Shown here piece after piece: positions 37,881 to 49,362 of a stretch of 64,000 nt of DNA. A model generated the notes under the pieces. It had not been told where the DNA came from. It saw only the letters and a list, made by a program, of their open reading frames with translations, and did no database searches. Location: the NCBI GenBank assembly GCA_003260075.1, contig QLIY01000890.1:1-64000 (forward strand). The letters run 5' to 3'. Numbering within the stretch: position 1 is the stretch's first letter; each line of letters begins with the position of its first letter. Made by a program: the position numbers and the translations under genes. Source of the stretch: Phallusia mammillata. Taxonomy: Eukaryota; Chordata; Ascidiacea; Phlebobranchia; Ascidiidae.

Positions 37881-39168
37881 TCAGTATACGTAAATGTTAT
37901 GGTAATTTAATCGGCTCCTGTCTTGGGCTCGAATCCCGTCGCACGCTTGGTGTTTTCTATCCGATATGCATTACCATACATCACGCCTCAGCCCTCATGA
38001 AATAGTCTAGCTGCAGTCCGTTTTTTTTTAAGATTTGATAAATTTATTTGAAAGTTTACTTTTTAAAACAGGAATTTATGTGTACGTCAACAAAAGCAAA
38101 TTGTGCCTTTTGTCAAATGTTTACTTTCTCGTTTAAACACAATCCGCAAATCCGTAGTGTACGTACAACATTCGTGGTAAACAATGTGTCACCCGTTAGA
38201 ATCGATATAAGTAGTATAAAATTAGAACAGCTTTGCAAGATCTGCGGCAAAATTGAGCAAGCCAAATGGTTGCGATGGTAACGCAGCCGATGAAAGTTGT
38301 GTCTTGGGAATGTTGCACTCAGTAGAATTCTTTACTATTTTTGTGATAAGAACAGAATAAGTTACAACATATTATGGTACTTTGTCTGTTAAACTGATGT
38401 TTAGTTTGACCTTTGGGAAAAAATGAAAGTGTTCTGTTATGCATTTTGGTAGGCTATAGTTACGTTTTACCCTGTGAAGGTCGACAAAACAATGGCAAAC
38501 TAACTTTCGTTTTTTATTATTATTGACATTAATGTAAATCTGGGAATTTGGTCTTGACAAATTTATTTACATATTTGTTTTGTCAGCGAGTAATGAAAGC
38601 ACACTATTATGAGCAAAGCAGGTGGGACACCGGCAAAACCAACTTGAACCGAAAAACTAACCGCAAACTGAAATAAGACTGGACTGTTGTTCGGTGGTCT
38701 ATATACTATGGTCTGAGATACGTTATTTTAAAACGAACTTGGTAAAACCAATACACATAAAAGTGCAAATTCATGTTCATGAACATTGGTAAAAAAACTC
38801 GAAGGGCGAAAAATGTAGAGAAAAACTGTCTTGAGTGGCGATAGCATGGAGCTGGTTAAATTCCTTTGTGGTTCAATGAACACAAGCTCAGATGAAAAGT
38901 TTCTAGTTTGAAGCGTCACGTTGAACAACTCGAAGGTACATTTTCAGCAAGTCTTTATCAAGTCAAACTTTTAACAAGGTCAGTTAATAAAAATAGGTAC
39001 AGCTTCATTAAGGAAATGTGTGTTTGAAGTTAATTATATGACCGAATTGTTTTAGTTTGTGTAACAAAAGAGTGGCGGTTGAGATAACTTTTGAAAATGT
39101 ATTTTGAGTCTGGAAGCGTAATAAAAAAACAGTTGTTTAGTGAATTTAGATATATGACATTTTTTTAG

Positions 39169-39602
39169 ATGCCGTGCAACTTTGACGAAGATCCTTGGTT
39201 AATATTGTTCGCAATCATCGGTGTGTATTGGTTTGTGCTAAATGTTTTTGCTTGCTCTTTCACCTGGAGCAACAAACATCCGGAAGAAAAATACTGTGGC
39301 TGTGTTATTGGAGTGTATCGCTCGTTGGGTGCATCACCGGGAATAGCGTTGGGCAAAACGTTGAAGGCAATGGGGCTTAAACCTCCCCCCCCCCGTTCGC
39401 AATCATCGGTGTGTATTGGTTTGTGCTAAATGTTTTTGCTTGTTTATTCACCTGGAGCAACAAACATCCGGAACAGGAATGCTGTGGCTGTGTTATTGGA
39501 GTGTATCGCTCGTTGGGTGCATCACCAGGAATAGCGTTGGGCAAAACGTTGAAGGCAATGGGCTTTAAACCAGTCGAAAATGACAGTTTTAGTGTGGTGT
39601 AG
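39169..39602 (+). CDS. Small two-helix DUF1294-like protein, copy 2 (split by a C run)
   Basis: ATG 39169 lies directly after an acceptor (TTTTTTTAG). The frame reads MPCNFDEDPW, a helix (ILFAIIGVYWFVLNVFA), a loop with CGC, and a second helix with GASPGIALGKTL. At 39385-39394 a C run intervenes and most of the gene (39209-39384) is repeated at 39395-39570, now ending KPVENDSFSVV and a stop at 39600. Merging the overlap would give a protein of about 83 residues. The two versions differ at a few codons (SFTW against LFTW, EEKYCGC against EQECCGC), as alleles might. GASPG replaces GGSPG. The leader exon probably ends at 38978 (AACAAG, then GTCAGT). Confidence 0.7.
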
Positions 39603-40054
39603 CAGTGTCTTCTTGCCCCACGAGACTACCATGAGTTAAATATTAAGTTGTCAACTTGTTATAACAAGACCGTTTTTAAACTATAGTTTGCAAAGCAGTT
39701 TGACACGCCATGTTATCAAGGATTTAGCAATTGTGGTGTATGGTCCTTATTGAGCGTGTAAGGCCCTAAATGCTCAACAGGCATATATTTATTTGTGTGT
39801 GACGCAAAACTGGTATAAGCAAGCGTTACTGTAATAGCATCATTGAAATGCAACCTGTATATACCAGAGCTTTCAACAAAGAAACAAAAAAAAAACATAT
39901 ACCTAAAAAAGTAAAGCATATAGCCTAAAAAACTTTATATAGTTTACCAAAAAAAAATGAAAACATTTCTAGATTAGCAAGTAATGAGACGAAACCAAAC
40001 TTTCGAACAAGGGGAAATCCCAACGACGCGAAATGAGTTCTTTTTGGTATAAAT

Positions 40055-40654
40055 TAGTGGTGTCAACCGCGCCGTTTAGGCTGCCGCGTAAGTTTTTGGG
40101 GTAATTTTAAACGTACTGCAGCGGGTTTTAAAACTTTTTATGTCGCTTTTTATGTCGCTTTTTATGTCGCCTTTTATGTCGCCTTTTTATGTCATTACTT
40201 TTTATACCGCACACCGCGCAACTTGCTTAATAGCTTTTGCTTTAAAAAACATCGACAATATGAACACAAATTTGTTACGTTTTTCTATCATAAAAGACAT
40301 GATTGCTGGCTATGTCCACATTCCAAAATTCATTAATTGTTTTATAATTTTTAGAAAAGTGAATGTTGTATTTTGTCGTTGGTTTTGCATGAAATTTATG
40401 ATTTTGAAAAACCGTTGCTGTTTGACTAATTCATGCAAACTTGTAGCTTTTCAAGATAAACAATAAAATGTGTTAAATGTTTGCGTTGCAGTCTTAAGAA
40501 GTGATGTAGGAGTTTATGGTACAATATTAGATGCGGTGCAGTACAGTGTCAACAAAACTCTTTTCAAAATTTGCAGTTTCGGTGCAGTTTGCGAACAGCT
40601 TCAAATTTTGCGGTGCGAACAAAAATTCCATAATTTCTGTCCGCGACATCACTA
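40055..40654. mobile_element. hAT-type element, 600 bp, older
   Basis: The ends TAGTGGTGTCAACCGCG and TAGTGATGTCGCGGAC (from the right) are inverted repeats with mismatches. Flanks GTATAAAT and GTCTAAAC agree at 6 of 8 positions, as expected for an older insertion. A short tandem of TTTTTATGTCGC lies near the left end (40136-40192). No transposase. Confidence 0.65.
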
Positions 40655-40962
40655 GTCTAAACACTAACACTAAAACTCACGTCAGCCGCACAATTAGCTA
40701 GCTTTCGATAGGTGGCGCAAGAGCTGAAATATTTACTTAACGGCAAAAGAGGGTTAGGGTTGGGAAGTAAGTTTTTGAAATTAGAAACTAAATTTTACTT
40801 AGTCTTATTGAAGTTTTATTAATAATACCTAATCCCAAACCTAATACCCCTAACCTCCAGCATATTGTGAGATATACTGTTTTTGATAAGGTTTCTGCTC
40901 TTATTTCGTTTCTATAGTTAAGATAAGAGAAACCAATTAAAAAATCGCGACCTGCATTACCA

Positions 40963-41163
40963 GAAAACGACCTGCATCTTTTCACACTGATTGGTGGTGC
41001 CCCGGCTACAGCATTTGCTATGAACAACTACATCCGGCAAAACCGTAGTAACGTGGCTTATCAGAAAGTGTTCGTGGACCGTGCTTGTTTCTCTTGTCTT
41101 CTGCTGGCAATATGTTCTGCCCCCACACTGTTTTATGGACTTATAAGCTTGTTGCCGAAATGA
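40963..41163 (+). pseudogene. DUF1294-like C-terminal exon or relic
   Basis: The frame reads ENDLHLFTLIGGAPATAFAM, then a polar RQNRS segment and a helix (FSCLLLAICSAPTLFYGLISLL) before TGA at 41161. It aligns closely with the C-terminal half of the longer gene at 62456-62896 (HIFTLIGGAPATAFVM). An acceptor-like CATTACCAG directly precedes it. No exon with the first two helices was found upstream, where a hAT element and repeats lie. It is probably a gene fragment; it could also be the last exon of a gene whose earlier exons I missed. Confidence 0.6.
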
Positions 41164-41475
41164 GACGATCACAGTATTTCTTTTCATTTACAATTGTAGT
41201 TTCCACCATATAACAAATAGCCTACTCTTGTGCTTTCAATATTGTACACTTTGTAAACCACGTGTTTGAATGCTATCGCACATAACTTGTTAGTAAACAA
41301 AAAACTTAACAAAAACAAATATACAGGCAATGTAACATAACTGTACGCCCGATGCCATTAGAGTTTTTCAGAAAACTCTATTAAATAACAAAACAAAACC
41401 CGCATATATTGATTGCGGAAATAATGCTACTTTTTGCTTTGTACAGCGAGAGACAAACCTGGGGATTTGGGACAG

Positions 41476-41718
41476 AATTTGAATCCTGGACCAATATTGA
41501 TATATTTGGCAATGGTTGGTGTACTTTGGACAGTTCTTCACCTACTTGCATTTTTCTTGACGCTTTGCGGATGTGCAGAGAACAACTGTGTGTGTTGCGG
41601 GAAAGAAATGTATCGAATTTTTGTTTTTTTGGGTGGATCACCAGGAATAACAATGGCAAAAAAGCTGAGAACATGTTTGGGTTGTAAACCACCCAAACAT
41701 GAAAGTTGTTTAGTGTAG
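41476..41718 (+). pseudogene. Small two-helix DUF1294-like copy 3, start codon missing
   Basis: The frame reads NLNPGPILIYLAMVGVLW, a first helix, a loop with CCGKEMY, and a second helix with FVFLGGSPGITMAKKL, ending KPPKHESCLV and TAG. It matches its siblings over the whole length. The position that is ATG in copies 1, 2, 4 and 5 is AAT TTG here, right after an acceptor-like GGGACAG. Either an upstream exon supplies the start, or the copy begins at ATG 41512 with a shortened helix, or it is dead. There is no internal stop or frameshift, so loss would be recent. The 3' tail matches copy 1 (ATATTAAGGTCCTGGTTGTT). Confidence 0.65.
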
Positions 41719-42469
41719 TCTTGTATGTTTAGCTAATACGATGCAAATATGTGGTAATATATTAAGGTCCTGGTTGTTAAACCCTATGTGTGCGTTCAAT
41801 TTGTCTCACAGGATATGATCATAAAATTGATGAACTAAATCCACAGAACTTAATTAGAAAGACAAATAGCCCGTCGTGCACGAGAGAGTTTAAAATGAAA
41901 ATATAGCAGAGAGTGTTGAACTACTGGCAACGTCAAACTCTCAGTTAGGAAAAAAACAATTTGCTGTGGTTTTCGTATTGTACCAGCACTTTTACAATAA
42001 AACATCTGAACACAAAGCCAAGATTGGCAAAGTCAGGCGTTCTCTGGCGGAACCAGGGGTAAATACACGAGATGTGTTCTTTTTCAGTCAATTGTAAATA
42101 TATTTACATTGTAAACATCGAGGCCTTCGGTATTGACCGTTTGGCCTATTATATACATACAATCCAGTATTATAGCTACTATCGTTACAGCGCAAGAGAA
42201 CGTTATCACAGTAAAGTCTCGTACGACCAACAGGTTTACTTTCGTCGAGGCTTTTTAACTTTTTAAATATTCAATCTTCATCAAAGGTACATTGGTTAGG
42301 AAAGCTACAAGTAAAAGAAAAAAAACAGATCATTATTTTCAGTATACCTATATGTTATCTATCGTTTGTTTAACGAAGTTAAAATCATAAAGGGATATTT
42401 CTCAAACTGTGTGCAGCTTAAAAAAATGGATTCAAGTAGGGTATATGTTTCATTTATGCCAGGTACATC

Positions 42470-42720
42470 ACTTAATTGATGACGAATTGTGCGTGTGTGT
42501 GGTAAACATTACAAACCCTTATTAAAATTTGCCTTCACCGACGAAGTAACACTATAAAGTGGCAAAGTAATTTTGTACAATAATTGTAATTTGCTCTAAA
42601 AGTGTTCCACAGCTATCCAGTATAGTCTCAGTGACAAAACCAGAACAAAATTTGAAAAGGGGACAACAAAATTTTAAAAATACTAATAGGTGGTTAAAAA
42701 GCAAAAATATTCTATGAGCA
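42470..42720. repeat. Dispersed segmental repeat B
   Basis: About 250 bases (GCCTTCACCGACGAAGTAAC ... AATAGGTGGTTAAAA) recur at 47630-47870. Both copies lie about 500-700 bases upstream of a small gene (copies 4 and 5), so the duplicated cassette includes this upstream region. A shorter, more diverged copy is near 45345-45440. Confidence 0.65.
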
Positions 42721-42959
42721 GTTATAGACAGGAATAAAACTAAATAATTTTGGGAACTAAATATGAACGTTAGGTTTAGAGTTATTTCAAACGCAAGCAG
42801 AACAATATTGACAGGATTTTCTTTTACAATTATAATCATTTGTTTTTCCGCAAACCTAACATTAGTTCCAAAATTTATCTTAAAAAGACTTATGGTGTCC
42901 ATTGATTTTCCCCTATTTTTAGTCAGAATATTTTAATGCTTGAGTTCTAATGAATGTTA

Positions 42960-43019
42960 TTAAGTTGGAGTCTGTATGCTTAAGATTACCAAGTATTACC
43001 AAGTCAAAACTTTTTGAAG
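42960..43019 (+). other. Probable non-coding leader exon of copy 4
   Basis: Leader with AAGTTGGAGTCTG and CAAGTCAAAAC, ending TTTTTGAAG before the donor GTAAGG. It is homologous to the leader of copy 5 near 48120-48192. The intron would be 43020-43262. Confidence 0.5.
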
Positions 43020-43267
43020 GTAAGGTAACAAAGAAAATACGTTTATGAATAGTATTTATCTTAAACCCTAAATAAACAAAAACAAAAATCAGGCGAGATT
43101 AATAGTGGAATGAGTATTTATGTTTTGTATATCACAAGACCATTGTACGAACTTCAGGCACATTTTTTGTAATAACTTTTGTAATAAATTGTAATTGTTG
43201 TTCGCTCGTTAGTCATTTTGAATTTTAGCGCTGATTTTAATAATTTATATGTTTCTTGACAGGCATT

Positions 43268-43519
43268 ATGCCATACAATAATGATCCTGTATTGGATTAT
43301 TTGATATTTATTGGTGTCCTTTGGAATTTTCTCAACGTAATGTCTTTCTTCTTGACGCTTACCAGCGGATCCCCAGAGAACGAATGTTGTTGTTTCGGAA
43401 AACCTTTGTATTGGTTGTTTTGTTTTCTTGGTGGATCGCCAGGAATTGGGATTGCAAAAGTGCTGAGGAAATCTTGGGGTTGCAAACCTAAAGAAAGTGA
43501 AAATACTAGTTTGGTGTAG
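43268..43519 (+). CDS. Small two-helix DUF1294-like protein, copy 4
   Basis: An 83-residue product starting at ATG 43268, five bases after an acceptor (TTTCTTGACAG). It reads MPYNNDPVLDY, helix 1 (LIFIGVLWNFLNVMSFFL), a loop with NECCCFGKPLYW, helix 2 (LFCFLGGSPGIGIAKVL), and a basic end GCKPKESENTSLV. The N-terminal acidic residues, the CCC loop and GGSPG are shared with copies 1 and 5. Two positive clusters flank helix 2, so both termini may face the cytosol. A membrane location is inferred; function is unknown. Intact reading frame and conserved leader suggest a live gene. Confidence 0.78.
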   Translation: MPYNNDPVLDYLIFIGVLWNFLNVMSFFLTLTSGSPENECCCFGKPLYWLFCFLGGSPGIGIAKVLRKSWGCKPKESENTSLV

Positions 43520-44037
43520 TTTTGCGTGTTTAACTTATGTGATTATTCGTATTAAAGTAGTTTTCGTTGTTAAAACCGACGTGTGCCTATATGTCGTAAA
43601 AGTGATAAACTAGTACCCAAATGGTTTGGAAGGAGCCCGTCGTACATAAGAGAGTTTAAAAAAAGAGAACAGGATTTTGATCTATACACATGGAACAAAT
43701 ATAGAACTGCGAACGTCAAACGTTTAGTCAGAAAAACATTGTATGCTGTTGTTTACGTATCATACAGCACTTCTAACAAGGTATACCTATCTTGACAAAT
43801 AAACAACATATTAAGATTTTTAGTTTTCGCCACTATATATGTTCATAACATTCGAAGATTGTTCGACAATTTTGTTCGCCAGGGTATATAAGGTAAGGAC
43901 TTGAAAACAATTAGCACATGAGACAGACAAAGTTGTGAGTCATGTGGTGACGAAACCAATGGTATAGTTCGCTTCTGCGAGTAAGAAGTTATTTTTCATG
44001 TAATAACAAAGGTATATAGGTTATTCAAGGCCCGAAA

Positions 44038-44074
<37 letters not shown>

Positions 44075-47000
44075 AAGGCCCGAAAAAATGGAAAAGAAAA
44101 TCAATACACATATTTTCTATATATATACATATATGTAAGATTATATGTAATATGTTTAAATGCGTATGTTATGAGCGTTATTTATAGTAATAGATGTTAT
44201 TAGCCCACAAAGTGTTCCGGAACCATGGCCCCTCCCAAATTTTCAAAGTTGTACATTGATAAACTTAAATTTAGTGTAGTTTCGTCCCTCATCATTATGG
44301 TTTTGTCTCTCAACTGTCAAAAGATTGTATAAATTACCAAAAATGACTTTTGTCACCAAGTTGTAGGCCGAAATCCGTGCTTTTATTTCTGCAGACACGA
44401 AATAAATCAATAAAGCGTTTGGCTGTCCCGTCAAACCACATCAAATTATTTGGCCCCTCCCAAACTTTTTGGCTGCCTACGCCACTGCTTGCACTGCTGT
44501 GGTTGAGTCAACACATGACATTGTGACACTTTTTTGTTCAATTGTCGTCTATAGTTTCCATGATGAATAAATTAGTTGGTGTTATAGTTATACAAAATGC
44601 CGGGCTTAAAGTCAAATCAGCAATTCCTATTTTTGTGCCACACCAATGCTGTACGTAGTATTCCATCACAACGAATTAATTTTGGTTCACATATTCTAAC
44701 CGTGTTAGGCTATCAAACTTTTATTTTATATTTATTTTTAAAGTTGCAAGCTAATCTAGGTTCAAATTTTGGGTAAAGGCATCATTCAGACTTTAAGTGT
44801 GACCAAACTCAAAATGTTAACAAATGGGCTGATAGTTTGCCTGTTATGATGGCAACAAATAATGTGAAAAAAGAAATACATTAGACATGTAGACAAAAAA
44901 AAGCAGTCAACCGCGCTATGGCGAAACCAATGTTTCACAAATGGGTAATCCCCAAGTGCACAAGACGAGTTTCTTTCCTGGCAATAGAAAATAGCTGAAG
45001 CGTTAACTCGTTTCATTGAAAACGTTCGAATTTATGTTTTGGCCGTCCGACTGAACAATCCATTAGCACAGTTATTATCTCTTTATTGAAAGAGAACGGT
45101 TTCAAATTGAGCATTGTACGACTGAAAGGTGTAGGCCTATTTAAATCGTGGCAATTTATTCTTCAACAAAGGTAGGTATGTTAGTTAAGAAAGCTATAAT
45201 ACATGAAACAGAACTGATATATAACTATGTCTTGTTATACGCTCTCTATAAATATATGTTATAAACAGTTTGATTCTCAAACTGTGTGCTGCAGAATATT
45301 CGACACATGTCTCTTTTCATGTTATTTGACTGGGTGACGTTTTGTAAGTGTGCATGGCAATCTTATAAATCTATTTTTAAGAGTTTTCCTGTAAAGACAA
45401 ACTCATACATCGCATTGAAGTGGCAAAGTAATGTTGTAAATAATGATTATGGTTTTAGCCGCTGAATTTCGTTTTTGAATCCAGCGCTTAAGTCAAATGT
45501 TCATTTCAGGTATTGCAGAATAAACCACCGAAAACTATCACGTACAAAAACGGTGTAGCACTAGTGCGAAATCAGTCAAGTTGGAAAGGTTGGAAGAAAG
45601 AAGGTAAGAAAGTCCCAAGTTTAAAACACTGCTTTGCACCTTGTGGCATGTTTGTTGTCAAAAGGATCACAACAACTTTTATGTACTGAAATATAACTTG
45701 CGATCGAAAATTGTACATGTTTTGTTGTGGAAAATGTTTTACCCTTTTGCCGGCACGTCGCGTTTTACGTAAGATCACACACATATTTTATCAGTTATGC
45801 TGAATAAAAGCCACCAACTCAAAACATGCTAATATGAACTTCTGCTAACTTACAATTATGTCAGATGGTTAAAACCCTTACGTGGGCTGTCTTAATAATG
45901 TTTACGACAAAGGTATCATCACCATTATCATTCAAACGTCAATGAACTGATAAGGTAAACATATGCACATACTGGAATCAGCCATGAAGCGTCCATGCAG
46001 GCCTGCGATCACGGCATGCTTATAAATCAAAGTGCGTCAGTTCCATTGAAGTCTGTGGTACCGAAAGCTTCTAGCCTGGGCCTTGCTGTATGGGATTGCT
46101 TGGGAGACCGGCTTGATTCGGTATCACTCATACAATAGGCCTGGCGTAACAGGAACCTTCAATGAAGCACTACAATTTGCGATCTATTTTGATCATGTGT
46201 TTTTTTAGGACGCTTCAACCAGGTTAATTAACATTTTTTGTTTAATTTGCATAAAAAAAGCGACATTAACTGGAAGCATTTTGAGGCAGGTTTTAAAAAG
46301 TAATCAAAAGAAAATATAAAAACACTATTGGAGATGACTGGCTTACACTGTTGCATCATCGATAAAGCCTATTAAAACGTCACATGATGAACTTATGATA
46401 CGTCATATCCTTCAAACCTACGCACGCTAATGTGTAAGAGCAGGGCAAAGCGCTTAGCTGGACATAAACTTTAAACGGTCGCTGGACTTGTCATGAATCT
46501 TGTATGTAACCGTAAGGTTGGGCTCAGTTGCAGAGCACTCTATTATAGCTGTAGTTCGTTGTTAGGTAGTATCATTTTTTCATTTTCTCAGTTTATTTTT
46601 GCAACAAGATCTTTATATTTATATTAGTCAAATCGATTTATTTCAGTGACATAGTTTCTGCTGTTTTGGTTTTTTTTGCAGTTGATATTTAAATTAAATT
46701 ATAAACACAAATATTAAATCTATGAAAAAAATATAAAAATGTGAAAACTAACAAAGTTTATGCTTTATTAGACGAAATTTTTGAAAAAGAACTTGTTTTA
46801 TAAAACAAATTGAAATTCTGTTATATTTTTCTCTGATATGTTCCCAATAAATACACACACAATGCAACGCAATTAAAACTGATGATTTATCACGTGAATA
46901 ACTGAAACGTCATTTCCTTTACTTTAAACAACAACGGTATGTGGAGGTGGAATTGTTTGTCACAAACGGGCAGACAATTTAAAAATGGTAGATCAGTTAA

Positions 47001-48119
47001 TCTGTTGCCGATGGCTTTCTGCAAAACTTGATTTAAAACTCGATAATGCAAGTGTTAAGATGAAAAATAACGGACCTACGCGAACTCAGCCAGTCTAAAA
47101 ACAGTGATAATGTTAATTTGACGTTTTTTTACGTGACTGCAAATAAATATTTGGCTTTGTGCTAACTACACACCTTAGGGTGTAGGGTTGGGTGTTTCAA
47201 AACAAGGATTACAGTAGGTTGGTGTATAGAATGAACAGTTTGCATTATCTTAATGAAGATTATAGTGCTAAACTTGCTGTATAAACAGCAGTTGATTTAT
47301 ATTGCTTTACAAGTGAATATCATCTATAAGTTTGTTTCCCTATCTGATATTTTTCTGATTCGCTTGTTCACACTAATTAAACGACAAGTCATAAAATTTG
47401 GTAAAAAGTCAGCCAGTAATGTGTTGTTGTTTTAGTAAGATTATTAGGTTGTTTTTAAGTTTGGTTAAACATCCACACCAGAAGTTGTAAATTAAGCAAA
47501 CTTTCTTCAACTGACAAGCAAAATCTTCAATCGACCGAGAATGGTATTTAACTTTTCATAACTTTCCAGTCATTGTTTAAAAGGTAAAAGGTATTCAAGT
47601 TGGCTACATGTTTTATTTATGTCAAATACAGCGCTTAATTGGTGACGAATTGTGAGTGTGTCTGGTAAAAATTGCAAACCCATTTCAAAATTTGCCTTCA
47701 CCGACGAAGTAACACATTAAAGTGGCAAAGTAATTTTGTAAATTAATGGTGCTTTAGCTCTAAAAGTGTTTCAAAGCCATTCAGTATGGCCTCAGTGGCA
47801 AAACCAGAATAAAATTTGAGAAGGGAACAACAAAATTTTGAAAATATTAATAGGTGGTTAAAAGCAGAAATATTCAATAGACAGGGATAAGGTTGGGAAG
47901 TAAGTATAAAGGTTAGGAGTTATTTCAATTACAAAGCCCCACTCTCTTTCAATTTGCCATAAAAAAATTTGACAAAATCTTCTTTTCCATGTAAGGCCAG
48001 TGGTTATTACGCCACCTATCGACATTTCCTATGTCTTGTATTATAAGAGTTATGGTGTCAAAAGATTTTCCGCTATATTATTAGACGAAAGTTTATGCTT
48101 TATTTTCTTTGAATTATTA
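43520..48119. other. Gene-free repeat-rich stretch between copies 4 and 5
   Basis: No coding exon recognised. It contains segmental repeat A (44915-45200), repeat C (about 45950-46520), a copy of a segment (47215-47310) homologous to the flanks of the element at 59329, a segment at 47490-47600 homologous to 61990-62080 upstream of the longer DUF1294-like gene, and repeat B (47630-47870). A C run at 44040-44072 separates two copies of TCAAGGCCCGAAAAA. Confidence 0.5.
45950..46520. repeat. Dispersed segmental repeat C
   Basis: A segment with CCTACGCACGCTAATGTGTA, CGCTTA and ACATAAACTTTAAACGGTCG recurs at 49430-49590 and about 58460-59140, with a further copy from 60043. In some copies the next stretch reads GGGCTCAGTTGCAGAGCACT, close to a tRNA A box, but no complete tRNA can be folded. 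Confidence 0.55.
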
Positions 48120-48192
48120 CTTAGTTGGAGCCTGACTGCTGCACGATTGAGAAGTACATTTTTACAAGTCAATAACAAGTCAAAACTTAACG
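48120..48192 (+). other. Probable non-coding leader exon of copy 5
   Basis: Leader with GACTGCTGCACGATTGAGAA and CAAGTCAAAACTTAACG, ending at the donor GTGAGT. Intron 48193-48410 ends TTTTTTTTACAG, two bases before the ATG. The shared leader argues that the small genes are expressed in a similar way. Confidence 0.55.
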
Positions 48193-48412
48193 GTGAGTTA
48201 ACTAAGAAAAACAAATGTTTGTCTGAAACCCTAAATGAACAAAACAAAGTCAATGTTATTTCTTACAAAAAAATTTTGTATTGTAAATCGCAAGACCCCG
48301 ATACGAATTTGAGACACATTCTTGGTTTAACTTTGTAATTATTGTTCCTACACATTGTCTGTTTAATTTTGATTTCGCTGATTTTATTGAATCGTACGTT
48401 TTTTTTACAGTC

Positions 48413-48664
48413 ATGGCGCCATGTACTGATGATCATATATTGGCGTTTTTCACATTTGTTGGTATCCTTTGGACCATACTCAATGTATTTTCTTGCTTGT
48501 TGATGCCTGACAACGAACCCCCTGAGAAAGAATGTTGCGGTTTAGGAAAAAAAATATTTAAGTTTTTTGTTTTTGTCGGTGGATCGCCAGGAATAGAACT
48601 GGCAAAATGTCTAAGAAAATGTCTCGGATGCAAATCCAACGAAAATGAAAATAGTTTGGTGTAG
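48413..48664 (+). CDS. Small two-helix DUF1294-like protein, copy 5
   Basis: An 83-residue product: MAPCTDDHILAF, helix 1 (FTFVGILWTILNVFSCLL), a loop with PEKECCGLGKK, helix 2 (FFVFVGGSPGIELAKCL), and the end GCKSNENENSLV. It has the same length as copies 1 and 4, the same spacing of the CC pair and GGSPG, and the same C-terminal SLV as copies 3 (CLV) and 4. The start lies two bases after an acceptor, so cis-splicing to the leader exon, or spliced-leader trans-splicing as ascidians do, would give a very short 5' end. Function unknown. Confidence 0.78.
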   Translation: MAPCTDDHILAFFTFVGILWTILNVFSCLLMPDNEPPEKECCGLGKKIFKFFVFVGGSPGIELAKCLRKCLGCKSNENENSLV

Positions 48665-48828
48665 TTTTAGTCTATGTGTTTAACCTACGCGATATACATA
48701 TTTTGTATTTGTGATTAGACCCGATATGTGCCTCCGATTTTGTCTAAGAAGGAAAATTAGTTTAGTACTTTGATACTTCACTGGTTGTGTTTTATTTATA
48801 CTTTCATTTATACTGCTTTTATTTAGAT

Positions 48829-49362
48829 CAGGGGTCATCAAACTATAGCCCGCGTGTCAGACGTTTTTTCATCCGGCCCGCTAGCGTATTTCTTTTTGTT
48901 ATATATCTAATATGTTTTCTGAAAAAACTGAAGCTGTGGTCAACCGTTAAAATTTAAGTTAAAGTAACGGTATTTCTGCAACAACCTCTAGGATTAAGTT
49001 CACCTAGTTTCACAAAACGCATCAAAATATTCAAAAGCTGTTTGTTACATCACCGATAATACTAAAGTATCAATGTCTCCGTTATTGTGCGATAACAAAC
49101 AAACTTCTATTGTTAATTGTGATGAAATAAATAAGTTTTGCCAGTAGAAAAGATTCTGTCCATAATTTTCAACACAATTTTACTATTCTACTGTAGCACT
49201 AACTGATTCTAAATGAGACTGTACTCGTGTTGGTCCCACAAAAACGCTTAGCGGAACAAAGTTTGGGAGTGGGCTGTGTTAGGTTTTGTAGTCTATGTGG
49301 CCCTCGCATGTTATTTTTAATTTATATCCGTACCGCCATGAAAAAAAGTTTTGTGACCCCTG
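48829..49362. mobile_element. hAT-type MITE, 534 bp
   Basis: Ends CAGGGGTCATCAAACT and, from the right, CAGGGGTCACAAAACTT. Flanks ATTTAGAT (48821-48828) and TTTTAGAT (49363-49370) agree at 7 of 8. It belongs to the same family as 59329-59825 (both have CGGCCCGC near each end). The open frames inside are not transposase-like. Confidence 0.85.

Noticed and set aside
37922-37945. B-box-like GGGCTCGAATCCCG
   Set aside because: No matching A box or acceptor stem upstream, so not called as a tRNA.
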